Notes: a model not told the origin generated them from the sequence alone. A stretch of 8,192 nucleotides of DNA from Candidatus Brevefilum sp. (GCA_007135845.1 SLIC01000003.1:1-8192), one strand, 5' to 3'; counted from the stretch's first letter, positions 1 through 5,951 are shown. A program made the numbers and translations.

Positions 1-108
1 CTGATCATTTACGAGGAAGATGTAAGTTCAATCTTCCTGCGGTCAAACGAGGGATGCCAGTTTGAGTTTAATATACGTGATTGGACCCTTTTGCCGATCT
101 CAGAATAA
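1..108 (+). CDS. C-terminal end of an unidentified protein (partial)
   Basis: Frame 1 is open from the first base of the window to a TAA at 106-108, giving 35 residues that begin LIIYEEDVSS and end DWTLLPISE. The other two plus-strand frames close early, at base 4 and at 61-63. The peptide is acidic, with alternating hydrophobic residues like a beta-rich or mixed domain edge, and shows no motif I recognise. The gene would converge on the RelA/SpoT homologue, leaving 26 bp between the two stop codons, which is a normal compact arrangement. With only 35 codons visible, chance openness cannot be excluded and no function can be given. Confidence 0.45.
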   Translation: MIIYEEDVSSIFLRSNEGCQFEFNIRDWTLLPISE

Positions 109-119
109 ATCCAATCGGC
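93..119. repeat. Inverted repeat between convergent genes
   Basis: GCCGAT at 93-98 is repeated as its complement ATCGGC at 114-119 with a 15-nt loop. It straddles the stop codon of the left-edge reading frame and precedes the end of the RelA/SpoT homologue. No T-tract follows on either strand, so an intrinsic terminator is not well supported. It could be a weak bidirectional 3'-end hairpin or chance. Confidence 0.25.
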
Positions 120-134
120 GCATTACCCCCCAGA

Positions 135-2078
135 TTATACGATTTCCACATTCGTGAGCTGAATATCACAGGTCAGGAATGCCTGCAGCAAGTCATTCTT
201 TTGCGCATCATCCAGACCCTGGATCACCCAGCGCAAAGTGAAAGAGCCATCTGGAAAGGTATTGTTAACCGTTCTGAGGATATTTCCGCCGTATTTAGAC
301 ACCAGTGTTGCTAAATAAGCCAGAACACCAGGCCTGTTGGTTTTGCTTGGGCCAATAATGTTGATGGTTGTCCAACCCAGGTTTTCTCGTGAGATTCCCG
401 CCTCCTCCAGGGCTTCTTCGACATCAGCCACCAGGATCGCGCCACCACCCAAAGCCGAATAGAGATCACTCAAGCTGGCTGCGGGTAGAGAACTTAACAG
501 GTTGTCAAATTTCTCTCGCTCCTGGATCTGGATATCTTCCATGTCAACAATACCCCGTTTAGCAAGCAAACTTTTTAGTTTTCTGCGTCCTTCTAAAGCA
601 GTTTCTTTGAGCGCAACGGTCACAAGGACTGATCGCAACAACCGCGCTGTCGATAGGTTACAGAAAGCCAGCCAATCCTCAGAGGGGACAACACGCGCAC
701 CTTGAGTAATCACTTCAATCACATCACCAGGGTTGATGGGTTCACTCAGTTCACGGGCTTCGTCATTGACATTCACATGATTGATCTTATCCAACAAAAA
801 ATCCTGGATAGATGCCACGGCATCCAGCACTGTTGACCCATCTGGTAAAAATCGAGTCCCAGCAGATGGTGTAAATATTTGCACAGGCTTATATTGTGTA
901 ATGGGCTTACCATGCTGCAGGGCATACACGACACCCCACAGGTTCTCGCCTTCCATTTCTTCGGTTGTAATTGCGACTTCTACAGAACCACGCTCAGGCA
1001 ACCAGGCTGTCACCTGCAGCGCCTGGTAACCGTGCTGAGGACTGGCAATGTAATCATCAAATCGCCTTTGTTCCAAATTACGACCAAACATCCTGTTAAC
1101 ATGAGACAGCAATTGGTAACAGGCGGGGACATCGTCACCCTCCACCAGCATGCGAAAGCTGATGACATCATTGACATCCGAAAAATCATCCAACGATGTC
1201 CTGCGATCGCGCGCCATTCGACGCAATTTCTGCCAGGCCTGCCAGTAACCATTGACGATAATTCGGATATTTCCGGATATCCCCGCATCTTCCATAAGAT
1301 TTTGCAATTTCGCCAGCATCTCATTAATGAAATCTAGCTCAAGCCGGGGATCACGATCGATTTCACCTCTGACAAAATTGTAAGCCTCAGGTTCAGCAAA
1401 TGGGAATGCCATATCCTCCAGCCACCGGCGCCACCGATAGCAATTCAAAATACCAGCCAGTTTACCGTAAGCCCGGATCGCTTCACTGGCTTTTTGCCGT
1501 TGCTTTTGGGGCGCCATGTGCTCAAGAGTCATGATGTTATGGCTTTTATCCGCTAGTTTTATAAGAAAAACCCCCGGATCACGAAAGCGTGCTATTTTCC
1601 GGAGGGTTTCAAGTTCTCTTGATCGACCGTTTCGAGGGTTGCTCATCTTAGTGACCCCATCAACAAGATAAGCGACATGCTTCCCCAGCAGACCTGGGAA
1701 ATAATCCTGGATCTGCCCCAAACTCCCATCCTGGTCTTCAACCGCATCGTGCAATAAAGCTGCAATCGTCCAGGCTTCATTTTTCACCAGGCGATCAATA
1801 AACTCTGCAATCCAGGCGCAGTGGGTTTCAAAATAAGGCTCACCGCTCAAGCGCCGTTGCCCTTTATGGAGCGTTTTACCCAGTTCGTATGCCCTGGCGA
1901 TTTCTGGTGTGCGCGGCTGAAAATTCCCCGAAAAGCTGAATTCATCCAAAATTTGAGGACGAATCTCACGAACAAATTCGACATCTACCATAAAATCGTC
2001 CCGTAGAATTACACCTGGTTCAATAATAATCGAATCATACCGCAATTTTGAGGGCTTGCAGATTCTCACACCCAGCAT
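135..2078 (-). CDS. RelA/SpoT homologue, probably a (p)ppGpp hydrolase with eroded synthetase
   Basis: A long RelA/SpoT homologue (647 aa; family usually 700-750) that controls the alarmone (p)ppGpp in the cytoplasm. Domains in order: HD hydrolase about 60-220, synthetase about 255-385, TGS about 397-458, helical region about 495-560, ACT about 568-647. Hydrolase residues known for the family are visible: R75 in GQRRLSGEPY, H86, H110-D111, E114-D115, D177 and N181. The synthetase half is diverged: the usual G-R-x-K is G269-N-I-R272, the FKDYIA motif reads FDDYIA, and EVQIRT reads EVAITT. D304, Y351 and E367 remain. I infer that hydrolysis dominates and synthesis is weak or lost. The start is uncertain: ATG at 2078 has no clear Shine-Dalgarno, while M30 (ATG at 1991) has GGGA seven bases upstream and would give 618 aa. 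The gene is transcribed alone, divergent from the LuxR-type gene. Confidence 0.93.
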   Translation of the reverse strand: MLGVRICKPSKLRYDSIIIEPGVILRDDFMVDVEFVREIRPQILDEFSFSGNFQPRTPEIARAYELGKTLHKGQRRLSGEPYFETHCAWIAEFIDRLVKNEAWTIAALLHDAVEDQDGSLGQIQDYFPGLLGKHVAYLVDGVTKMSNPRNGRSRELETLRKIARFRDPGVFLIKLADKSHNIMTLEHMAPQKQRQKASEAIRAYGKLAGILNCYRWRRWLEDMAFPFAEPEAYNFVRGEIDRDPRLELDFINEMLAKLQNLMEDAGISGNIRIIVNGYWQAWQKLRRMARDRRTSLDDFSDVNDVISFRMLVEGDDVPACYQLLSHVNRMFGRNLEQRRFDDYIASPQHGYQALQVTAWLPERGSVEVAITTEEMEGENLWGVVYALQHGKPITQYKPVQIFTPSAGTRFLPDGSTVLDAVASIQDFLLDKINHVNVNDEARELSEPINPGDVIEVITQGARVVPSEDWLAFCNLSTARLLRSVLVTVALKETALEGRRKLKSLLAKRGIVDMEDIQIQEREKFDNLLSSLPAASLSDLYSALGGGAILVADVEEALEEAGISRENLGWTTINIIGPSKTNRPGVLAYLATLVSKYGGNILRTVNNTFPDGSFTLRWVIQGLDDAQKNDLLQAFLTCDIQLTNVEIV

Positions 2079-2147
2079 TGATTTCGGCGTGTACTAAGCT
2101 GGATTCCAGATCGGTATTCAAAACATTAGCTAGCGCTATTAGATTGA

Positions 2148-2177
2148 ATTATAGCAGTATCCAAGGCTTTAAGCCAA
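2148..2177 (-). promoter_or_regulatory. Promoter of the RelA/SpoT homologue
   Basis: On the minus strand an extended -10, TGC followed by a perfect TATAAT, lies at 2153-2148. A -35-like TTGGCT lies at 2177-2172, 18 bp upstream. The predicted start of transcription near 2141 gives a leader of about 63 nt to the ATG at 2078, or 150 nt to the ATG at 1991. The -35 overlaps a small inverted repeat, GGCTT-T-AAGCC (2165-2175), which could be an operator but is short. Confidence 0.55.
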
Positions 2178-2192
2178 GGAATTGATGAGAGA

Positions 2193-2204
2193 ATTATTAA
2201 TAAT
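2193..2204. promoter_or_regulatory. AT-rich palindrome between divergent promoters
   Basis: ATTATTAATAAT is a perfect 12-bp palindrome placed between the minus-strand promoter (2148-2177) and the plus-strand promoter (2264-2292). Its position would let a bound dimer influence both genes, for instance the adjacent LuxR-type protein. An AT-only palindrome in an AT-rich intergenic region can also arise by chance. Confidence 0.25.
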
Positions 2205-2263
2205 CGAATCTGTGAAAATATCCTTGAAACCGCATTGTAAAGTTGAGAACTTTTTATTCCCCC

Positions 2264-2292
2264 TTGAAATAGAACATATTTTCTAATATAAT
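2264..2292 (+). promoter_or_regulatory. Near-consensus sigma70-type promoter giving a leaderless mRNA
   Basis: TTGAAA (2264-2269) is followed after exactly 17 bp by a perfect TATAAT (2287-2292). Transcription should start 6-8 bases later, at about 2298-2300, which is the A of the ATG at 2299. There is no room for a ribosome binding site, so the LuxR-type mRNA is predicted to be leaderless. This is the strongest promoter match in the window. Confidence 0.8.
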
Positions 2293-2298
2293 GTATTT

Positions 2299-2703
2299 AT
2301 GTCATCGATCAAACAGGTTTTACGCTGGCTTATCCCCACCAACCGCGCCCAGCTATTATTGCTGGAGCTGGACCCCCTCCACGCGGCTTACCTGGCGCAG
2401 ATCGCTGCCAAGACCCAGGTCTCACTTCAGCAGGCAGCCCAGGACCTGCTCAAGAATGCCCTGGTAGACCGCCAAATCGCGGAGGAGCACCTGGCGCACT
2501 GGCGCGCCCTGACGCCCCGCCAGCAGCAGGTAGCAGCCTTGGCCTGCCTGAACTTCACCAACCGGCAGATTGCCGCCCGACTGGACATCTCACCGCAGAC
2601 GGTCAAAGCCCACCTGCGCAATTTGCTAGACCGCTTCGAACTTCACAGCAAATCGGAACTGCGCCAGGCCCTGGAAGATTGGGATTTCAGCGAATGGGTC
2701 TGA
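2299..2703 (+). CDS. Small LuxR-type HTH transcriptional regulator
   Basis: A 134-aa DNA-binding protein. Residues about 71-125 form a LuxR/GerE helix-turn-helix: LTPRQQQVAAL, then TNRQIAARLDIS, then PQTVKAHLRNLL with the recognition helix, ending DRFELHSKSELRQAL. No receiver, PAS or autoinducer domain fits in the remaining 70 residues. Residues about 24-58 look like a short helical dimerisation segment (LDPLHAAYLAQ and following). The C-terminal DWDFSEW tail is one I associate with a Chloroflexota-specific LuxR family. The start is fixed because M1 is the only methionine in the protein and the ATG lies 6 bases behind a consensus -10. Its target is unknown. It could act on the divergent region upstream or on the phased repeats immediately behind its stop codon, next to the polymerase cluster, but nothing in the sequence proves this. 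Confidence 0.88.
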   Translation: MSSIKQVLRWLIPTNRAQLLLLELDPLHAAYLAQIAAKTQVSLQQAAQDLLKNALVDRQIAEEHLAHWRALTPRQQQVAALACLNFTNRQIAARLDISPQTVKAHLRNLLDRFELHSKSELRQALEDWDFSEWV

Positions 2704-2747
2704 GGTTAACCCATCCGGTTAACCCGTATTTCACCCGCATTTAACCC
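2704..2747 (+). promoter_or_regulatory. Four phased TTAACCC-like direct repeats, putative operator
   Basis: Four 8-base units can be read: GTTAACCC (2705-2712), GTTAACCC (2718-2725), TTTCACCC (2729-2736) and TTTAACCC (2740-2747). The spacings are 13, 11 and 11 bp, so the last three lie on the same face of the helix. Eight-base repeats with 3-base spacers are typical of OmpR/PhoB-family sites, and the cyanobacterial Pho box (PyTTAAPyPy type) is similar. The site covers about -88 to -46 relative to the predicted start of transcription at 2793, where an activator could sit. The first two units also contain the palindrome GGTTAACC twice (2704-2711 and 2717-2724) and could fold in RNA as an 8-bp stem with a 5-nt loop just after the LuxR-type stop codon. 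No T-tract follows. Confidence 0.5.
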
Positions 2748-2780
2748 CGAAACAGCATAGCGGAGGCTGTTGGCTTGACG

Positions 2781-2786
2781 TAAGAT
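2781..2786 (+). promoter_or_regulatory. Putative -10 element of the RecA-like/PolB2 cluster
   Basis: TAAGAT lies 6 bases before the ATG at 2793, the same spacing as between the consensus -10 and ATG of the LuxR-type gene. No good -35 is present 16-18 bp upstream. An activator-dependent promoter using the phased repeats at 2704-2747 would explain this. The predicted mRNA is leaderless. GGAGG at 2762-2766 is too far from the ATG to serve as its ribosome binding site. Confidence 0.4.
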
Positions 2787-2792
2787 GGGTGC

Positions 2793-3338
2793 ATGAACCG
2801 ACACATTTTCCCAATCCCCACCGCTGGCAAGATCTCACTGGTGGTCGCCCCCCGGGCCGTCGTGAGCAGCTTCATGTCCATGCTGGCAACCCTGGCGCTG
2901 CGCGGTCGAGTGCTGGTTGTTGACGGCGGAAATTGCTTCGATGGTTACGCCCTGGCGCGTGCCCTGCGAAGGCAGACCCACGAGGTCGAGGCCGCGCTGC
3001 AGCAGGTCTGGCTTTCGCGAGCCTTCACCTGCTACCAGATGGTTGCCATGCTGGCCGAGCTGCCCGTAGACGGCACACCCCTGATCGTCCTCGATATGCT
3101 GGCAACCTTCCTGGACGAAAATGTCAACTTCGCCAAACGCCAGCGCCTGCTTGAAAGCAGCCTGAACCTGCTCAGGCACATCAGCCAGGGCGCCCCGGTT
3201 GCTGTCTGGGCACGATCACGCACTGCATCCGCCAACGCCGAAGATCAACAGCTGCTGGCGCCCCTGCTGGAAACCGCGCGGGATGTATGGCAACTGGAGG
3301 CACCTGAAACGCCGGTACACCAGCCGCCCCTGTTCTGA
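2793..3338 (+). CDS. RecA/RadA-fold protein lacking Walker A, polymerase-associated
   Basis: A 181-aa protein whose pattern resembles a minimal RecA/RadA-like core. A hydrophobic strand at residues 14-19 (ISLVVA) leads into the position of the P-loop, but it reads APRAVVSSF and has no G-K-T/S. Strand RVLVVDGGN (39-47) and Walker B-like PLIVLD (96-101) remain. ATP hydrolysis is therefore unlikely. The protein ends in QPPLF (177-181), matching the Q-x-x-L-F core of bacterial sliding-clamp motifs, on a proline-rich tail. It is the first gene of a cluster with a small helical protein (41-bp gap) and a family B polymerase, so I infer an accessory or loading subunit for that polymerase, comparable in role to ImuA. 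The start is the ATG at 2793, behind a possible -10 and without a Shine-Dalgarno. It could alternatively be a non-catalytic recombination mediator. Fold assignment is moderate, partner inference moderate. Confidence 0.72.
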   Translation: MNRHIFPIPTAGKISLVVAPRAVVSSFMSMLATLALRGRVLVVDGGNCFDGYALARALRRQTHEVEAALQQVWLSRAFTCYQMVAMLAELPVDGTPLIVLDMLATFLDENVNFAKRQRLLESSLNLLRHISQGAPVAVWARSRTASANAEDQQLLAPLLETARDVWQLEAPETPVHQPPLF

Positions 3339-3365
3339 CCCACCTACCTCAAGCTTACCCGTATC

Positions 3366-3371
3366 AAGGAG
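3366..3371 (+). promoter_or_regulatory. Strong ribosome binding site
   Basis: AAGGAG lies 8 bases before the ATG at 3380 and fixes the start of the 87-aa protein. It contrasts with the absence of such a site in front of the first gene of the cluster at 2793, consistent with internal genes being translated by Shine-Dalgarno and the leading gene being leaderless. Confidence 0.75.
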
Positions 3372-3379
3372 AACACACC

Positions 3380-3643
3380 ATGGGACGCACACTCCCCTCA
3401 GCAACCCAACTCATGCACCAGGAAGAAGCCGCCCTGGCTCGTTTCCGCCGCGCCCTGCGCAGGGGCGACCAGCTGGTATTCGATGACCTGTTTACCGCCG
3501 CACAAAAACACATCTCAGCCACGGCCTATGCAGCCCACGCCCTGCCCTTCGAGACCTTCCTGATGGCAATGCTCCTTGAAGAACACAAAGAGGTCATGCG
3601 CTTGCGTAAGATCGTTGAAACACTGAAAGAGATGCATGCCTGA
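3380..3643 (+). CDS. Small helical protein between RecA-like and polymerase genes
   Basis: An 87-aa protein of unknown function. It is predicted to be almost all helical: a charged amphipathic helix at about 12-29 (EEAALARFRRALRRGD), a second at about 31-52 rich in alanine, and a third at about 56-86 (FETFLMAMLLEEHKEV and following) with heptad-like L/M spacing suitable for a coiled coil or a protein contact. There is no signal peptide, membrane segment or zinc ligand set. Its start is supported by AAGGAG 8 bases upstream. Its stop codon lies inside the polymerase gene, with the two frames overlapping by 8 bp (3636-3643), so the two are probably translationally coupled and made in similar amounts. 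I infer a structural subunit bridging the RecA-like protein and the polymerase. I do not recognise a named family. Confidence 0.78.
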   Translation: MGRTLPSATQLMHQEEAALARFRRALRRGDQLVFDDLFTAAQKHISATAYAAHALPFETFLMAMLLEEHKEVMRLRKIVETLKEMHA

Positions 3644-5951
3644 GTTCACCGGCTGGCTGCTTGACCTTTTCGAGGACCCTCGCGAAGGCCTGGTGCTGTA
3701 CTTCATTGACGAACAGGGACCACGTTGGCGGCTGACGCGCCCCTTCCCGGTCACCTTTTATGCCCTGGGGAAAGATGCCGAACTGCGCGCCCTGTGGCAG
3801 CACCTCAGCAGCCGGCCGCGGGAAATCACCCTCAGCCGGTCACGCCGCATGGACGTCTTCAAGCGGGATTCGGTCACGGCCCTGGCGGTCACCGTAAAAA
3901 ACCCCTACGAGGCCAGAAAGGTCTTTCAACAAACCGCCGACCGTTTTCCACACCTGGAATATGCCGACGCAGATTTGCAGATCTCCCTGCGCTTTGCAGC
4001 TGAAACGGGCGCCTTCCCCCTGGCGTACTGCCGTGTGAGTGCCAACGCCGATCACCAACTCCAGGAAATCACCGTCCTGGAGGACGCCTGGACGTTGAAG
4101 ACAAGACCAATCCCCCTGCGGGTAATGACCCTGGCGCCGGATATTGCCCCCCAGCATGCCCGCCCGCACTATTTAAAGGTCAAAATCGAAGGCAACATCT
4201 ACCACTTAGACCTGCACACCTGGCGGGCGCTGCTGGTCAACCTGCGAGCGTTGATCCAGCGCTACGATCCCGACCTGCTGCTCACAGAATGGGGTGACAC
4301 CTGGCTCCTGCCCCACCTGCTCGAGCAGTCTAAGGCACACCACATCTCCCTGGGCTTAAACCGCGAGGCCGGCCGCGGCATCCGCTGGAGCCAGGAACGC
4401 ATTTACTTTTCCTATGGTCAGATCATCTACCGCGGGCAGCAGATCCACCTCTTCGGCCGCTGCCACATTGACCGGCAGAATGCCATGCTGTGGGATGACT
4501 ATGCCCTGGACGGCATCATCGAGACCAGCCGGGTCACAGCCTTGCCCCTGCAGACCTCTGCCCGCGTTTCACCGGGTACCGGCATCTCTTCCATTGAAAT
4601 GCTGACTGCCCTGCAGGAAGGCATCCTGGTGCCCTGGCAGAAACAACAGGCTGAAATGCTCAAGCCTGCCGCCGACCTGTTCTCGGCTGACCAGGGCGGA
4701 CTGGTCTACCAACCCAAAATTGGTGTCCATAAGAACGTGGCAGAAATCGACTTTGTCTCCCTTTACCCCGCCATCATGGTTCACTTCAACATCTCACCCG
4801 AGACCATCCTGCCAGACCCAAATGCCGACAACCTGGTGCCTGCCCTCGGCCTGGGTATCGACACCAGCCAGGACGGTTTGGTTCCAAAGGCACTGCGACC
4901 GCTGCTGGAAAAACGCATCGATATCAAAAAGCACCTCGCCAGTACCCCGCCCTGGGATCCCGCCTACAAAAGTTTCAAAAGCCGCTCTTCAGCGTTGAAG
5001 TGGTTACTGGTAACCTGTTTTGGCTATCTCGGTTATAAGAATGCCCGCTTCGGGCGGATTGAGGCACACCAGGCCGTCACAGCCTACGGCCGCGAGGCGC
5101 TCCTGCGCGCCAAGGAAGCCGCGGAAGACCTGGGATATGAAATCATCCAGCTTTATGTGGACGGGTTATGGGTGTGCCACCCTGAAAAAACACAGCCCAG
5201 GGATATCGAACCCCTGTTGCTGGAAATCCAGGCGCGCACCGGCTTGCCGATTTCCCTGGATGGCATCTATCGCTGGGTGGTCTTCGTTGGATCACGACAG
5301 AACAAGAAACGCCCCGTTGCCAACCGCTATTTTGGTGTTTTCCAGGATGGATCGATCAAAGTCCGCGGGATTGACGCACGCCGGCGTGACAGCACCCCCT
5401 TTGTAGCTGACGCTCAAATGCGCCTATTGGAATTGCTCGCCAGGGAAGAAAATCCAGAGGCAGCGCTGAACGAAGCAGTCGCCTTCTTGCAGGAGCGCCT
5501 GCGGGCATTGCGCAGTGGAGCAGTCAGGCTGCCCAATCTGCTCGTTCGGCAGCGGCTGGGGCGTAAAATGGAAGCCTACCGCACGCCCTCCCCTGCAGCA
5601 CGCGCCGTTCAGCAGCTCAACACGGTCGGAAAAGAATTGCGTCCCGGTCAGCGGGTGCCGTTTCTCTATACCCTGGGCAAACCCGGTGTTCTCGCCTGGG
5701 ATTTACCCCGCAAGCCCAACCCGCACACCGTCGATGTGGCTCGCTACCAGCGTTTGCTGCTGCGCGCAGCGGCGATTGTTCTGGAATCCTGGGGATTAGA
5801 TGAAGAAAAACTTACCGAAAGAGTGCTTTCAGATGCCAGCCAGATGCATTTACCGGCTCCCCCCAAGAAGCACCCGCGCCAGCACCGCGGCAATATTCCA
5901 GGCGTCATCGACCCCGCGGTGAGCCGTACCCTCAAAGGGCAGTCCCAATAA
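3636..5951 (+). CDS. PolB2-like family B DNA polymerase with altered active site
   Basis: A 771-aa family B DNA polymerase. The N-terminal half (about 1-320) fits the usual N-terminal plus 3'-5' exonuclease region. The expected Exo I D-x-E after LRV is replaced by LRVMTLAPD, though WGD221 and YALD292 resemble remnants of the later exonuclease motifs. Motif A is intact (DFVSLYP, D372). Motif B reads LKWLLVTCFGY with K455 kept and the usual N-S replaced by V-T. Motif C reads YVDGLW (507-512) instead of Y-x-D-T-D-S, so the first Asp (D509) is kept and the second, a metal ligand in studied enzymes, is leucine. A basic NKKRPVANRYFG (556-567) stands for the KKRY motif. Disrupted exonuclease and motif C are features described for PolB2, a group seen mostly in archaea and in some bacteria. 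It may be a translesion enzyme or a structural polymerase. Its tail (739-771) is proline-rich and basic and overlaps the opposing exonuclease gene. Confidence 0.9.
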   Translation: MPEFTGWLLDLFEDPREGLVLYFIDEQGPRWRLTRPFPVTFYALGKDAELRALWQHLSSRPREITLSRSRRMDVFKRDSVTALAVTVKNPYEARKVFQQTADRFPHLEYADADLQISLRFAAETGAFPLAYCRVSANADHQLQEITVLEDAWTLKTRPIPLRVMTLAPDIAPQHARPHYLKVKIEGNIYHLDLHTWRALLVNLRALIQRYDPDLLLTEWGDTWLLPHLLEQSKAHHISLGLNREAGRGIRWSQERIYFSYGQIIYRGQQIHLFGRCHIDRQNAMLWDDYALDGIIETSRVTALPLQTSARVSPGTGISSIEMLTALQEGILVPWQKQQAEMLKPAADLFSADQGGLVYQPKIGVHKNVAEIDFVSLYPAIMVHFNISPETILPDPNADNLVPALGLGIDTSQDGLVPKALRPLLEKRIDIKKHLASTPPWDPAYKSFKSRSSALKWLLVTCFGYLGYKNARFGRIEAHQAVTAYGREALLRAKEAAEDLGYEIIQLYVDGLWVCHPEKTQPRDIEPLLLEIQARTGLPISLDGIYRWVVFVGSRQNKKRPVANRYFGVFQDGSIKVRGIDARRRDSTPFVADAQMRLLELLAREENPEAALNEAVAFLQERLRALRSGAVRLPNLLVRQRLGRKMEAYRTPSPAARAVQQLNTVGKELRPGQRVPFLYTLGKPGVLAWDLPRKPNPHTVDVARYQRLLLRAAAIVLESWGLDEEKLTERVLSDASQMHLPAPPKKHPRQHRGNIPGVIDPAVSRTLKGQSQ

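Noticed and set aside
14..38. Inverted repeat AGGAAGAT...ATCTTCCT (8-bp stem, 9-nt loop) as a terminator
   Set aside because: No T-tract follows on either strand, and the stem lies inside a reading frame open to base 108, so it is more likely coding sequence.
879..1337. Plus-strand reading frame of 152 codons
   Set aside because: It lies entirely antisense to the synthetase and adjacent parts of the RelA/SpoT homologue and has no recognisable motif or ribosome binding site.
2079..2298. LexA-type operator (GAAC-N4-GTTC or similar) near the regulator and polymerase cluster
   Set aside because: No such site was seen in the intergenic regions at 2079-2298 or 2704-2792, so SOS control by a Gram-positive-type LexA box is not supported.
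2775..2780. TTGACG as a -35 element for the RecA-like gene
   Set aside because: It directly abuts the -10-like TAAGAT, and no -10 is found 16-18 bp downstream of it.
3840..4169. Minus-strand reading frame of 109 codons inside the polymerase gene
   Set aside because: Antisense shadow of a well-supported coding region, with no motif.
5020..5406. Plus-strand reading frame of 128 codons inside the polymerase gene
   Set aside because: Out-of-frame shadow of the polymerase; its peptide is rich in R, S and W as expected for a shifted GC-rich frame.
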